From positions 25,461 through 89,460 of the forward strand of contig JAAUUH010000001.1 in the NCBI GenBank assembly GCA_012031145.1: a stretch of DNA of 64,000 bases, in the 5' to 3' direction. Under the pieces are notes generated by a model. The model ran no database searches and was not told where the DNA came from. It saw nothing but the letters and a program-made list of their open reading frames with translations. A program made the translations under genes and the position numbers. Source of the stretch: Oscillatoriales cyanobacterium SM2_2_1. Lineage in GTDB: Bacteria; Cyanobacteriota; Cyanobacteriia; Pseudanabaenales; Pseudanabaenaceae. Positions 31,229 through 41,866 of the stretch are shown here, one piece after another (positions within the stretch are counted from its first letter, which is position 1; each line of letters starts with the position of its first letter).

Positions 31229-32179
31229 ATGCGTGTGCTAGTTATGGGCGGAACGCGATTTATTGGTGTCGCCCTCACCAAATTACTCGTAGCTCGCGGC
31301 CTTGAGGTGGTGCTGTTCAATCGTGGCAATCGACCGGCTCCCCTCGAAGGGGTAACAACCATTGTGGGCGATCGCACCGATCCCCAGCAACTGAAGGAGA
31401 AACTAGCACGGGAATCCTTTGATGTCATCTTTGATAACAATGGACGGGAATTGAGCGATACCCAGCCACTGGCAGAAATTTTTCGCGGACGGATTCGGCA
31501 TTTCGTCTATATGAGTTCGGCAGGAGTTTATAAAGAGTCGGAAATTCTGCCCTACTTTGAAACCGATGCCACCGATCCCCAAAGTCGCCATCGGGGTAAG
31601 CGGGACACCGAAGAGTACCTGTCCGCCGCCTATGCCGAACACGGCTTTCCCTTCACAGCCCTGCGGCCGGTTTATATCTATGGCCCCCAAAACTATAACG
31701 ATGTGGAAGCTTGGTTTTTTGATCGCATTGTGCGCGATCGCCCCTTGCCCATTCCCGGCCATGGTCAGTGGATTACCCAACTCGGCCATGTGGAGGATCT
31801 GGCCGCCGCCATGGCCGCTGTAATGCAAGAAAAACGGGCAATTGGGGAAATCTACAATATCTCTGACCTGCGCTATGTCACCTACCAAGGCCTAGCTCGG
31901 GCCTGTGCGATCGCCGCTGGCAAATCTCCCGATCACCTGCAATTTTGTTTCTACAACCCCAAGGATTTTGACTTCGGCAAACAAAAAGCCTTCCCCTTCC
32001 GGCGGCAACACTTCTTTGCCTCCATTGATAAAGCCATGAGCGACCTCGACTGGGAGCCCGAATACGACTTAGTCAGCGGACTGGAAACCTCCTTCCGCCA
32101 AGACTATCTTCTCTCCGGTCGGCACCAAGCAGCCCTCGATTTCAGCCTCGACGACCTGATTCTCCAGCGAAAAGGCTAG
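31229..32179 (+). CDS. NAD-dependent epimerase/dehydratase (CSP41-like)
   Basis: MRVLVMGGTRFIGVALTKLLVARGLEVVLFNRGNRP...YMSSAGVYKES...RPVYIYGPQNYND. Confidence 0.9.
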   Translation: MRVLVMGGTRFIGVALTKLLVARGLEVVLFNRGNRPAPLEGVTTIVGDRTDPQQLKEKLARESFDVIFDNNGRELSDTQPLAEIFRGRIRHFVYMSSAGVYKESEILPYFETDATDPQSRHRGKRDTEEYLSAAYAEHGFPFTALRPVYIYGPQNYNDVEAWFFDRIVRDRPLPIPGHGQWITQLGHVEDLAAAMAAVMQEKRAIGEIYNISDLRYVTYQGLARACAIAAGKSPDHLQFCFYNPKDFDFGKQKAFPFRRQHFFASIDKAMSDLDWEPEYDLVSGLETSFRQDYLLSGRHQAALDFSLDDLILQRKG

Positions 32180-32187
32180 GGAGAACC

Positions 32188-32801
32188 ATGGATGAAGGCG
32201 TTATCACCTTTGCGATCGCCCAGTGGCAACAGCAGTCCCTTGGGGAATTTGTGGGGTACCCCATCCTCGAGCATTGGCGACAAACCCTACGACGGCACCA
32301 TCTGATCGGTCTTGATGCCCAGGGCATCAGCTATGGCAACGTCAGTCTCCGTCATCCCGCGGGGGCTTTGTGATTACCAGCAGCCAACAATCCCACCACC
32401 CGATGCTCACTCCCGCCCAATACACCTGGGTTACCGGCTACCACCTAGAAGCCCATACCCTTACTTGCATCGGCGAACAGCCTCCCAGCAGCGAATCGGG
32501 CACCCACCACGCCCTCTACCAAATGCATCCCGCCATCGGTGCCGTCTTCCACATCCACAACATCGCACTCTGGCATGACCTGATCGATCGCCACCGTTGG
32601 CACACTAGCCCAACCATTCCCTACGGCACTGCTGCCATGGCTGTCGAAGTGGCCCAAATCTATGGGGCGATCGCCGACCCCTTCTCCCGATCCGTGTTAG
32701 CCATGGGTGGGCATCAAGATGGCGTGCTTTCCTTTGGTCGCACCTGTGATGATGCGGGAAGTTCCCTTTTGGCCCTGTGGAACCAAGCCTATTCCTCGTA
32801 G
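32188..32801 (+). CDS. Class II aldolase/adducin-family protein, apparent frameshift in G-run near 32360
   Basis: LIGLDAQGISYGNVSLRHPAG joins GFVITSSQQSHHPMLTPAQYTWVTGYHLE...HHALYQMHPAIGAVFHIHN...PYGTAAMAVEVAQ. Confidence 0.82.
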
Positions 32802-34989
32802 TCCTCTTCGTCCTCCTCATCATCATCAATGTCTAACACCGTTGCCGCCCGCTGGGAGAAACGGACTTTTTGCGCTCCATTGGCGATCGCCCCAATCAGG
32901 TTAAGGCTTTGGAGCACGGCCATGGCCTGCTGGAACTCACTGCGGGTGACATGGCTGATTCGCCCCACCAGAATCACTCCACGACAAACTGAAGCAGCTT
33001 CTAGGGCATCGACGGTTTCTAAAACCGGTGGCGTGTCAAGGATAATTAGATCGTAGGCATGCTCCAAATGGGCAATCAGCTTCCGTAGTGCCGGCGAACT
33101 CAGTAATCGTGCTGGATCCTCAGGCACGGGCCCCGCCGTCAGCACATCAATGCCACCCTCGGTCTTGCGGATCACATCATCAACATGGCTTCCTAGGGGA
33201 TCCATGAGCAGCGTCGATAGACCCTGCTTATTAGGCAGTCGCAACAGGCGGTGTAAGCTCGGGGTGGTCAAATCGCCATCCACCAGCAGCACCCGTTGGT
33301 GCATCCGCACGGCGCTACTGGCCAATCCCAAAGAAATAGTGGACTTGCCTTCCCCCCGCAGGGCAGAGGTGATCGTGACGGAGCGGAGCAACTCCCGTGG
33401 CTCCAAAAGTCGAATATTTTTGTAAATTAAATCCATGGCCGCCCGGAACGGTGTCCATTGCAAAACCTCACTGGTTCCCCGACGCGCCAGGGCACTGCTG
33501 CTTTGCCCCTTCAGGAACGGCGGCAAGAACTTACCAGAGCTGGAAGCAGACAGAGCAGCCGACTGGGGGGTAATCCCTAGCAGGGTAAGAGTAGATTGCT
33601 GCTCTAGCTCGGCAGTGGTGCGTACGGTGTCGTCCTGGAGATCTCGCAAAAAGGCCAGACCACAGCCAATAAAGGCACCGGCAATCACACCCAGCAACAG
33701 ATTGCGTCGGTGGCTAGGCTCCTCTGGGGTGCCTTCCCGTGGTTGCTCAATTACTTGCCAGTCAAAGCCGCCCCTGGCCTGCTCGACGCTGAGTTGCTGC
33801 CGCAGTTTCAGTAGTTCTTCGAGGGCAGATTGCTCCACTTGCAGGCGGGGTTTGAGGGATTCAAATTCGCTCAACAACTTGGGCAGGCGCTTGATTTCAG
33901 TTCTGAGTTCCTGCTCTTGGCGGTTTAGGACTTGCTGGCGGACTTGGAGTTGGCGCAGGGTGGCCGCAGCCTCAATTAACTGACTGGCTAGCCCTTGATC
34001 AAGGCCAGAGGTGGCAGCTTCCGCGCCTTGGGTGAGGCGTTGACGCTCGCGGCCTTGGGCGGTTTCTAGCTGTCTGAGGCGTTCACGCAGGGCACGAACG
34101 GTGGGTGAAGCAGTAGTAAAGCGGGTTTCCTCCTGGATCAGTTGAACTTTAGCCTTTTGAATTTCAGCTTCAAGGGCTTGGAAGGTACTGGACTGGGCCA
34201 GACGCGTGGCTTGGGCCGCTTGCACGGGCGATCGCCCAAACTTTGCTGCAAGGTGTCGTAGCGGGACTGTACCTGCTGGAGTTCCAAGGATGTGGCCCGC
34301 CGCTGTTGTTCAATACTGGATAGGGCCGCTGTCACCTCAGTCATCCGCTGACTGGCATCAAAGAGGTTGTGCTTGCGGCGAAAGGCTTCGAGGTCGTTGG
34401 TCGCTTCGGCAATTTTTTTCCGGGCTTTAGGGATTTGCTGGTCAATAAACTCCAGTCCACTGGTCAGGCGCTTTTCCTGCTGCTCCCGGTTATATTCCAA
34501 ATACACCTGCTCAAAGGCCTGAAGCACGTCCCGCGTTTTGGTGGGGCTATCGCTGGTATATTCCACGGCAATAATCTTGGTTGCCGTCTGCCCGCGGGAA
34601 ATCTGCTCCACCCTCAGGGATTGCCCCAATTCCCTGCCAATGCCGGGGTAGCGGGGGGCCAGGATCTGTCGCGCCCGCTCGAACATTTGGGAAGAGCGCA
34701 TCAGGGTCAGTTGGGTGGCATAGTCGATCTGAACGTTGGTCTCGGCCGTGATTGGGCTTTCGTCCTTACTGCGGGAACGATAGTTGGGTTCCACCAACAA
34801 TTGCATTTGACTGCGATAGGAAGATTTAGAAAGTAGATTCACCACCAAGGCCCCGGCGATGCCCAGGCCTACACAGCCAATCACCCACCATTTGCGCCGC
34901 CCAAGCACCGCAAACAGCTTGCCGTAGCCCATATCGGTTTCGGTGGGAGTCGAGGTTGTGCCGGAGAGTAGGGGTTGGCTAGAAGTCAT
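32789..34989 (-). CDS. Polysaccharide-biosynthesis Wzz/tyrosine autokinase (Wzc/CpsD type), apparent 1-nt deletion near 34225-34235
   Basis: RSVTITSALRGEGKSTISLGLASS Walker A, VLLVDGDLTTPSLHRLL, YDLIILDTPPVLETVDA; N-terminal Wzz half in ORF 34138..35082; C-terminal acidic/Tyr tail DDDEEDEEDYEE. Confidence 0.92.
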
Positions 34990-35036
34990 AGCTAGGGGTT
35001 CCTCATCAGGGGTAACAAGTGGATAACACGTCAAAA

Positions 35037-36173
35037 TTAGGTAATGAATTCTGATGTCAACGGGGCAGTCCGAGTGGTACACACCTCCGCAATCAGCCGA
35101 TCAAGCTTTTGGAAGAACACCGGACGGGAAAAGTTCTCGAGGGCGTGCTGGCGAATCGCTGCGGGGTGCCACGATCGCCCCTCAAAGGCACGCACTGCCT
35201 CAATAATTGCCGCAGGTGTTTGCTGCCTAAAAAACAACCCCGTCTCCCCCTCCCGCTGGGTATCCAGGACACCGCCACAGCCATAGCTGAGCACCGGGGT
35301 GCCGCTGACATTGGCCTCGATGGGCACCAAGCCATAGTCTTCCACGGCAGCGACGATCACCGCCTTGGCGTTGGCCATCCACTGGGTGCGGGCCGTGTCG
35401 CTCACCTCGCCTAGAAACTCGATCTGGGGCGATCGCACGAGGGACTCCAACCGCCGCCGTTCTGGGCCATCCCCCATAATCTTGAGGGGCAAGCCTAAGG
35501 CATTAAAAGCCTCAATGACACAGTCCACCCGCTTGTAGCCCAGCAAACGGGCTGCCACCAAATAAAACTCCTGCTTTTGCTCACCATAGGTAAATTTAGT
35601 TTCGTCAATGGGGTAATGGAGCACGACCGCTGGCTTGTGGTAGACCGACTCAATGCGTTGTTTCACCGTTGTCGAGTTAGCCACATAGAGGTCAGGCCCC
35701 TGGGCAATGGCATAGTCCTGCTGACGCATCAGGGCAAAGATTGGCTCCAGCAGGGGGCGAATCCGCCGGTAGCGGGGAAATTCCCGCAGATAGGTGGTGG
35801 TGTCCCACAAAAAGCGGGTGATATTGTGACAAAAACAGATATGTTTGGCATCAGGTCGCCGCCGGACTGCCTTGGCAAAACTGGTTGTGCTGGTGAGCAG
35901 CAAGTCATAGGCCGTCAAATCGAGGGACTGGAACGCCCCGTAGTAGAGCGGGGCCAACAGGCGAAAGTAACGGGTAGCTCCCGGTAGATGCTGGAGGTAG
36001 GTAGTCTGCACCGGGCGATCGCCGAGGTCAATCGTTCGTGCCGGGTCGTAGAGGGAGGTCAGAACATCCGCCTCGGGGAGATGATGACAAAAAAGCTCAA
36101 AAACCCGCTCGGCACCACCCCGTTGGGTGAGGTAGTCGTGGATGAGGGCAATATTTATCGGCTTTTGGGTCAT
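35037..36173 (-). CDS. Glycosyltransferase family 4
   Basis: IALIHDYLTQRGGAERVFELFCHHLPEADVLTSLYD...EVSDTARTQWMANAKAVIVAAVEDYGLVPIEANVSGTPVLSYG. Confidence 0.93.
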   Translation of the reverse strand: MTQKPINIALIHDYLTQRGGAERVFELFCHHLPEADVLTSLYDPARTIDLGDRPVQTTYLQHLPGATRYFRLLAPLYYGAFQSLDLTAYDLLLTSTTSFAKAVRRRPDAKHICFCHNITRFLWDTTTYLREFPRYRRIRPLLEPIFALMRQQDYAIAQGPDLYVANSTTVKQRIESVYHKPAVVLHYPIDETKFTYGEQKQEFYLVAARLLGYKRVDCVIEAFNALGLPLKIMGDGPERRRLESLVRSPQIEFLGEVSDTARTQWMANAKAVIVAAVEDYGLVPIEANVSGTPVLSYGCGGVLDTQREGETGLFFRQQTPAAIIEAVRAFEGRSWHPAAIRQHALENFSRPVFFQKLDRLIAEVCTTRTAPLTSEFIT

Positions 36174-36476
36174 ATCGTGATCATTACGGCAATTGAAGGG
36201 GAGTGGTAGGGGCTTAATTTTTTTTCTACATTTCCTAAATGTTGCCCTTTGTAGCTATTGGTCAATTTTTATGGCGCTGGAGCTAACCCTAGCAAACGCT
36301 GACTTTTTAGCTATTTTTGGCGTCATTGGCGGATGATCACGCTTTTTATCCCTAGTGTACGCGCCCCCTTCCGCGACTTTTGAAATTGGGGGGAATCGAA
36401 AAGTTATATTTATTGGAGGATTTTGGATAACTAGGTTATTTTTGGCCCATACTTTGGTTACACCCTTCTCAGCAAA

Positions 36477-39400
36477 ATGACCGCCGAAGAGCAACTCGAA
36501 GCCCTAGAGAGCCACTTTAGTAACCATACCTTGACCACCGTGGAGCGCTCAGTATTTCTTGGGGTTTGGCGAGGCTTGTCCTATGCCGAAATCGCTAAGG
36601 AAACCGGGTATAACGCTGGCTACATCAAGCTGGTGAGTCATAAACTCTGGCATAAAATTTCGGAGCTGGTGGGGGAAAAGGTCACAAAATCCAATCTTCC
36701 GGCGGCGGTGCGTCACTTTTTGCTGCAGCAGGGGGCAACATCACCGCCTGTAGTAGAGTCGATGCCCCAATTAACTCCCCAGAATCAAGATTGGGGGGAG
36801 GTGGCGGATGTATCGGTTTTTTATGGTCGAGAAAGGGAACTAGAGACCCTCGTCCAGTGGATTGAGGGCGATCGCTGCAGGCTGGTGGCGCTCCATGGCA
36901 TGGGGGGGCTGGGCAAAACGTCCCTTTCCGTCAAAATGACCCAGAGTCTCCAGTCCCATTTCGAGTTTCTGTCCTGGCGCTCGTTCAATAATGTCAAGCC
37001 GCCGGCCGAAATTTTAGCCCAGTGGATTCACTTTGTCTCGAAGCAGCAGGAGACAGAGTTTGATGACGATGTGGAGACCTTGCTCTCGCGGCTGTTGGAA
37101 TATTTGCGCCGACACCGGTGTCTGCTAGTGGCGGATAATTTTGAGTCCGTGCTTCAGGGTGGAGAACATGTCGGCACCTACAACAAGGATTACGAGCAGT
37201 ATGGGCTGATTCTTAAACGTTTGGGGGAAGTGTCCCACCGTAGTTGTCTGGTGGTCACCACTCGAGAACTGCCGGCCGAAATTGCCAACCTAGAGGGCGA
37301 TCGCCTACCAGTGAGGGTGCTACGGCTGGCAGGGTTAGAGGAGGCGGCTGCGGAGCAAATGCTGGCAGCCAAGGGGTTGGTGGGTGACCAACGGGATATT
37401 CACCGACTGGTGGAATGGTATCGGGGTAATCCCTTGGCACTCAAAATTGCGGCGACGTCGATTAAGGAAATTTTTGCTGATAGCATCAATCGCTTTTTAG
37501 AGCACCGCACCATTAGTTTTAGTGGCGTCAGCAAACTATTGGAGCAGCAGTTTAAGCGCCTCTCGGCGATTGAAAAGCAGGTGATGTACTGGTTGGCGAT
37601 CAACCGCGAACCCTGCTCAGAGCAAGAATTACAGTCGGATATTGTGCCCCAAGTGGAGCTTGCTGATCTCATGCACGCCCTCAGCTCCCTGAAACGGCGA
37701 TCGCTCCTAGAACAGAGTGGGCGCGGCTTCACCCAACAGCCCGTGGTGATGGAGTACGTCTCGACGCTGTTGGTGGAGCAGTTTTACTATGAAATCTCCC
37801 AGGATCAGCCCATTGGCGTGCTTTCAGCGATCCAGGCACGGTTGCAAAAGCAATTATTTTATTTGCGCCACTACGCCCTAGTAAAGGCCTCGGCCAAGGA
37901 TTACATTCGCCAGACTCAGGAGCGGATACTGCTGGAACCTTTGATCTCGAAGCTGCTGACCAAGCTGGAGAGCAAAACGGTGATCGCCGAGCAAATCAAT
38001 GACCTTTTATTGGAACTGCGGCGGCGTGATCGCCGTGGCGGGCAGGAGGGGGGCAGCGACTATGCCGCGGGGAATATGCTTAACCTGCTGGGGTGGCTGA
38101 GGGCCGATCTGCGGGGAGCAGACTTTTCCACCATGCCGATCCGCCAGGCCTATTTGGCTGAGGTGCCCCTGCACAATGTTTCGTTCCGAAATTCCAAATT
38201 CCAAAAAACCGTCTTTGCCGAAGTGATTGGCGGCGTGCTTTGCACAGCCTTTAGCCCCGATGGGAACCACTTGGCCGTGGGAGACTCCAAGGGGGAAATT
38301 CATTTGTGGCGAGTGCGGGACGGACGCCCTTTGCTGACCCTGAAGGGCCATGGCGGCTGGGTGTCAACCCTGGCTTTTAGTCCCGACAGTCAGCTTTTGG
38401 TCAGTGGCAGCTATGACCAGACTCTGAAGCTTTGGGATGTATCTACTGGTTCCTGCCAGCGGACACTGCGGGGCTTTATTGGTCAGGTGACAGCAGTAGT
38501 CTATAGCCCCGACGGACAATTTTTGGCCAGCGGCCATGCCGATCGCAGTGTGCGTCTGTGGCATGCCCAATCCCAAGCCCCCATGGCTGTGCTCCAAGGG
38601 CACACGGATATTGTCAGCAGTGTCGCCATCAATTCCCGGGGCACCCTTTTGGCCAGTGGCAGTGATGATCAAACCATCCGGATCTGGGATTTGAGCACCC
38701 TGACCTGTGTGCGGGTGCTAACGGGCCACGATGATCTGGTGTGGTCGGTAGACTTTAATCACAACGGCCATGTTTTGGCCAGCGGCAGCGAGGATCAGAC
38801 CATCCGGCTATGGAATGTGGAAACGGGGGTATGTCTTAGGGTGTTGGCGGGCCATCGCCATACGGTGTTTGCGGTGCGCTTTAGTGGACAGCTTTTGGCC
38901 AGTGCCAGCGGCGATCGCACCATTCGCCTGTGGCATCCTGTGTCCACAGAATGTCTCAAAACCCTCTATGGGCACCAGCATTGGGTTCGCTCCATTGCTT
39001 TCCATCCCAAGGGCGAGTTGCTAGCCAGTTGCAGTGGCGATGCCCTTGTCAAAATGTGGGAAGTGCAATCGGGTCAGTGTGTGCGCACGTTTCAGGGGCA
39101 TTTTGGGCTTTCCAACGTTTGGGCCGAATCGGCTTTTAGCGATCCCCAATCCAGCAATGACCATCTCCTGAGCCTATGGGAAGTCAAAAATGGGCAGCAA
39201 TTTCGGATTTTGCAGGGCTACAGCAATGCGGTGTGGAGTGTGTCCATCCATCCCCGGGGCGACCTGATTGCCAGCGGGGGCGATGATTCAATTTTGCGGC
39301 TCTGGCATCTCCATAGCGGGAAGTGCACACAGCGGTTGATGGGTCACGGTGGGCGAATTTGGCAGGTGGCTTTTTCGCCCGATGGGCAGCGGATCGCCAG

Positions 39401-40196
39401 TTGCAGTGAGGATGGAACTGTGCGGCTCTGGCAGTCTCGCACGGGGGAGTCCCTAGCGGTTATTTCGATTCACCCCGACCTGCCTCGCTCCCTGAGCTTT
39501 AGCCGAGATGGTACTCTACTGGCCGTCGGCGATACGGATCGGGCCATTCGGCTGTGGAACGTAAGTACCCAAACCATCCAATGCGTCCTTGAGGGGCATC
39601 ACGCCGGGATTCAATCGCTTACATTCACGGAGGGCGATCGCCATTTAATCAGTGGCAGTCGGGACAAAACCGTTACCATCTGGGACTTATCCACAGGAAC
39701 CGTGCTCCATCGCGTTACGGAAGGTCTTGATACCATCCACGGGGTGGCCTATTGCCCAGTGCATCACCTCTTGGCGATCGCCAGTAGTGCCCTGCACCTG
39801 TGGCACCTACCGACCCAAACCCTAATCGCCACACTCACGGGCCACGATGGCACTGTGCTTTCAGTAGCCATGACCGACAATGGCACCCTCATGGTCAGTG
39901 GTGGCAGCGATCGCACCCTCAGAATTTGGGAACTGCCCTCGGGAACCCTTTTGCGCACTATTCCGGCCCACAAGGAAGCCATCTACGCGATCGCCATGGC
40001 TGCAGGCAACCAACTATTTGCTAGCGGCAGCCGTGATGAAACGATTAAACTCTGGAGTTTTCCCGACGACGGGCAACAGCGCATCCTCCGGGAGCCGCGC
40101 CTCTACGAAGGACTTGACCTCAGCCACGCCACAGGGCTGACCCTGGCCCAAAAAAACAAGCTAGAAATGCTGGGGGCACGGATTACTCCAGACTAG
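36477..40196 (+). CDS. HTH - NB-ARC (STAND NTPase) - WD40-repeat protein
   Basis: 1239 aa; N-terminal LTTVERSVFLGVWRGLSYAEIAKETGYNAGYIKLVSHKLWHKISE; FYGRERELETLVQW...LHGMGGLGKTSLSVKM; at least 14 WD repeats (GSDDQTIRIWD, GSEDQTIRLWN etc.). Confidence 0.95.
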   Translation: MTAEEQLEALESHFSNHTLTTVERSVFLGVWRGLSYAEIAKETGYNAGYIKLVSHKLWHKISELVGEKVTKSNLPAAVRHFLLQQGATSPPVVESMPQLTPQNQDWGEVADVSVFYGRERELETLVQWIEGDRCRLVALHGMGGLGKTSLSVKMTQSLQSHFEFLSWRSFNNVKPPAEILAQWIHFVSKQQETEFDDDVETLLSRLLEYLRRHRCLLVADNFESVLQGGEHVGTYNKDYEQYGLILKRLGEVSHRSCLVVTTRELPAEIANLEGDRLPVRVLRLAGLEEAAAEQMLAAKGLVGDQRDIHRLVEWYRGNPLALKIAATSIKEIFADSINRFLEHRTISFSGVSKLLEQQFKRLSAIEKQVMYWLAINREPCSEQELQSDIVPQVELADLMHALSSLKRRSLLEQSGRGFTQQPVVMEYVSTLLVEQFYYEISQDQPIGVLSAIQARLQKQLFYLRHYALVKASAKDYIRQTQERILLEPLISKLLTKLESKTVIAEQINDLLLELRRRDRRGGQEGGSDYAAGNMLNLLGWLRADLRGADFSTMPIRQAYLAEVPLHNVSFRNSKFQKTVFAEVIGGVLCTAFSPDGNHLAVGDSKGEIHLWRVRDGRPLLTLKGHGGWVSTLAFSPDSQLLVSGSYDQTLKLWDVSTGSCQRTLRGFIGQVTAVVYSPDGQFLASGHADRSVRLWHAQSQAPMAVLQGHTDIVSSVAINSRGTLLASGSDDQTIRIWDLSTLTCVRVLTGHDDLVWSVDFNHNGHVLASGSEDQTIRLWNVETGVCLRVLAGHRHTVFAVRFSGQLLASASGDRTIRLWHPVSTECLKTLYGHQHWVRSIAFHPKGELLASCSGDALVKMWEVQSGQCVRTFQGHFGLSNVWAESAFSDPQSSNDHLLSLWEVKNGQQFRILQGYSNAVWSVSIHPRGDLIASGGDDSILRLWHLHSGKCTQRLMGHGGRIWQVAFSPDGQRIASCSEDGTVRLWQSRTGESLAVISIHPDLPRSLSFSRDGTLLAVGDTDRAIRLWNVSTQTIQCVLEGHHAGIQSLTFTEGDRHLISGSRDKTVTIWDLSTGTVLHRVTEGLDTIHGVAYCPVHHLLAIASSALHLWHLPTQTLIATLTGHDGTVLSVAMTDNGTLMVSGGSDRTLRIWELPSGTLLRTIPAHKEAIYAIAMAAGNQLFASGSRDETIKLWSFPDDGQQRILREPRLYEGLDLSHATGLTLAQKNKLEMLGARITPD

Positions 40197-40253
40197 GGCC
40201 CCTATGCCGTCCCAAAAAGTGGGTGCAACTGTAAAGGTGGAAGCAGGCATCAA

Positions 40254-41264
40254 TCACATGGGGCTTGACCCGCAACAGCCCAACGTTGGCTCCGCCGGTA
40301 ATAGATCGGGGAAGCCCTTGGCCATATCCACAAAATCCGGCAGTTCGTCATAGATGGGTGTATCGGGGATCTTAGCCGCCAGCCAGTCCATCAGTGATCG
40401 CCACCGCTCCTGAATCGTCACCGCCGCCGGCAAATCCAAGCCGACCCCAGCGGCAAACTGCAATGAATTGTCATGAAAGCGCAGAATCAGCTTTTGCCTA
40501 GGCACATGGAGGTCGCAAATCCGCACCCGATCCAATAGACCCTCCCGCCGAATCAGTTGCCGTTTGGCATCCACATCCACCACCTCGCCATAGGTTGGCA
40601 GCACCCCGTATACCCGAGCCGTCACATCTGCCCAGGTGACCTCTGTCCCTTCTCCCCGCCGATCTACTGCCCGCACCTGCCCTAGCCCCACAGGATGCAA
40701 CTCTAGGGCCACCACTACCTTCACTTGGGCGATCGCCCCCAAGTCCACGGCCAAGGCAGCAATTCCCTCCTGGGCAAATTCCTCCGCGAAAGCCAGCATC
40801 AGCGCCGCCGACCCCGTGCGAATAATCTTGAGCGATCGGGCGGGCACCCCAAACTTAGCCGTATACATATCTGTCCGAAATAACCGTGCCAACTTAGCCG
40901 CCGCCCTAGCCCGCAACTCTGCCGCTACAGGCATCAACACCAAAAAACCATTGCCGGGATCGCAGCCCGCCGCCAGCAAATCCTGCACCCGCCGCTGGCG
41001 CGCCGCTTGCTCTTGGTCTTCAATCGCCTGCAAACCCCGCCGAGCCTCGGCCAACACCTTGGGTTGGGTAAACTCCCGCATCACTTGGCGATAAAGTTCC
41101 TCTGCCCGCTCCACCTGTCCGATGGCACTGTAAACCCGGGCGATCGCCAGCCTGACCTGGGACTCCTGGGGAAACTGGTGCGCTAGCGCATCGGCTGTGG
41201 CAAGGGCCGCCCCGTAGTTCTGGGCCGCCAACTGCTGCTCAAACTGGGCCAAAAGCACTTCCAT
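40254..41264 (-). CDS. TPR-containing conserved hypothetical
   Basis: 336 aa; YGAALATADALAHQFPQESQVRLAIARVYSAIGQVERAEELYRQVMREFTQPKVLAEARRGL. Confidence 0.75.
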   Translation of the reverse strand: MEVLLAQFEQQLAAQNYGAALATADALAHQFPQESQVRLAIARVYSAIGQVERAEELYRQVMREFTQPKVLAEARRGLQAIEDQEQAARQRRVQDLLAAGCDPGNGFLVLMPVAAELRARAAAKLARLFRTDMYTAKFGVPARSLKIIRTGSAALMLAFAEEFAQEGIAALAVDLGAIAQVKVVVALELHPVGLGQVRAVDRRGEGTEVTWADVTARVYGVLPTYGEVVDVDAKRQLIRREGLLDRVRICDLHVPRQKLILRFHDNSLQFAAGVGLDLPAAVTIQERWRSLMDWLAAKIPDTPIYDELPDFVDMAKGFPDLLPAEPTLGCCGSSPM

Positions 41265-41273
41265 GGTCTACTC

Positions 41274-41690
41274 CTAACACACAGCACGCAAAATGCCTTC
41301 ACGGAACCCGACTAGGGATTCCGTCGTCCGCGTTGCTGTCTCGGGCCCAAACAGCCGCTCCGACACCACCTGACCCCGCCGATCATAGCGGACAATTTCC
41401 ACAACCCGCACTAGCGCCGCCACACAGTCCACGGACATGGAAGTATCAATCGCCCCCACCGTCCCCGCACTGGGGGGAAACACCGTATAAACTCGAAACT
41501 GGGCAAAAGGATAGGTTCGCCGCAGCGACTCGGGATGAATGTATGAACGAATCCCCCGCCACTCACCGACAGGAATCATCCGCTTCTGTACAGTACTGGG
41601 AAGGGCGGAATGCACCCCGCTACTCCACACAGCTAGGGCGCAAAAGCCCATCCACAGGCTAGTGCTCACTCTATTCATGGCAAAGTTCAT
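41274..41690 (-). CDS. Hypothetical secreted protein
   Basis: 138 aa with N-terminal hydrophobic segment; ATGA overlap with upstream small ORF. Confidence 0.65.
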   Translation of the reverse strand: MNFAMNRVSTSLWMGFCALAVWSSGVHSALPSTVQKRMIPVGEWRGIRSYIHPESLRRTYPFAQFRVYTVFPPSAGTVGAIDTSMSVDCVAALVRVVEIVRYDRRGQVVSERLFGPETATRTTESLVGFREGILRAVC

Positions 41691-41866
41691 GACACAGCCC
41701 GAATGTTAAAGAACAACACCAAACCTATTGCCCCAAGTGCCATGGTGATCGCCGTCGCAATCAAAAAAGTGCGATCTTGACTCTGATAAAACCGATTGGG
41801 TAGTGAACTACCTACCACCAGTAGCGTTAACACCACCAAAGTCGCCAAGAACACCGTGCGATTCAT
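41687..41866 (-). CDS. 59-aa two-TM membrane protein, below ORF-track cutoff
   Basis: Manual translation MNRTVFLATLVVLTLLVVGSSLPNRFYQSQDRTFLIATAITMALGAIGLVLFFNIRAVS*; TGA overlaps next ATG. Confidence 0.6.
   Translation of the reverse strand: MNRTVFLATLVVLTLLVVGSSLPNRFYQSQDRTFLIATAITMALGAIGLVLFFNIRAVS

Noticed and set aside
38224-40190. Periodic ~126-bp similarity across 2 kb, considered as a CRISPR or satellite array
   Set aside because: Periodicity matches the ~42-aa WD repeat in an intact reading frame; repeats diverge at codon level with no spacer/repeat structure.
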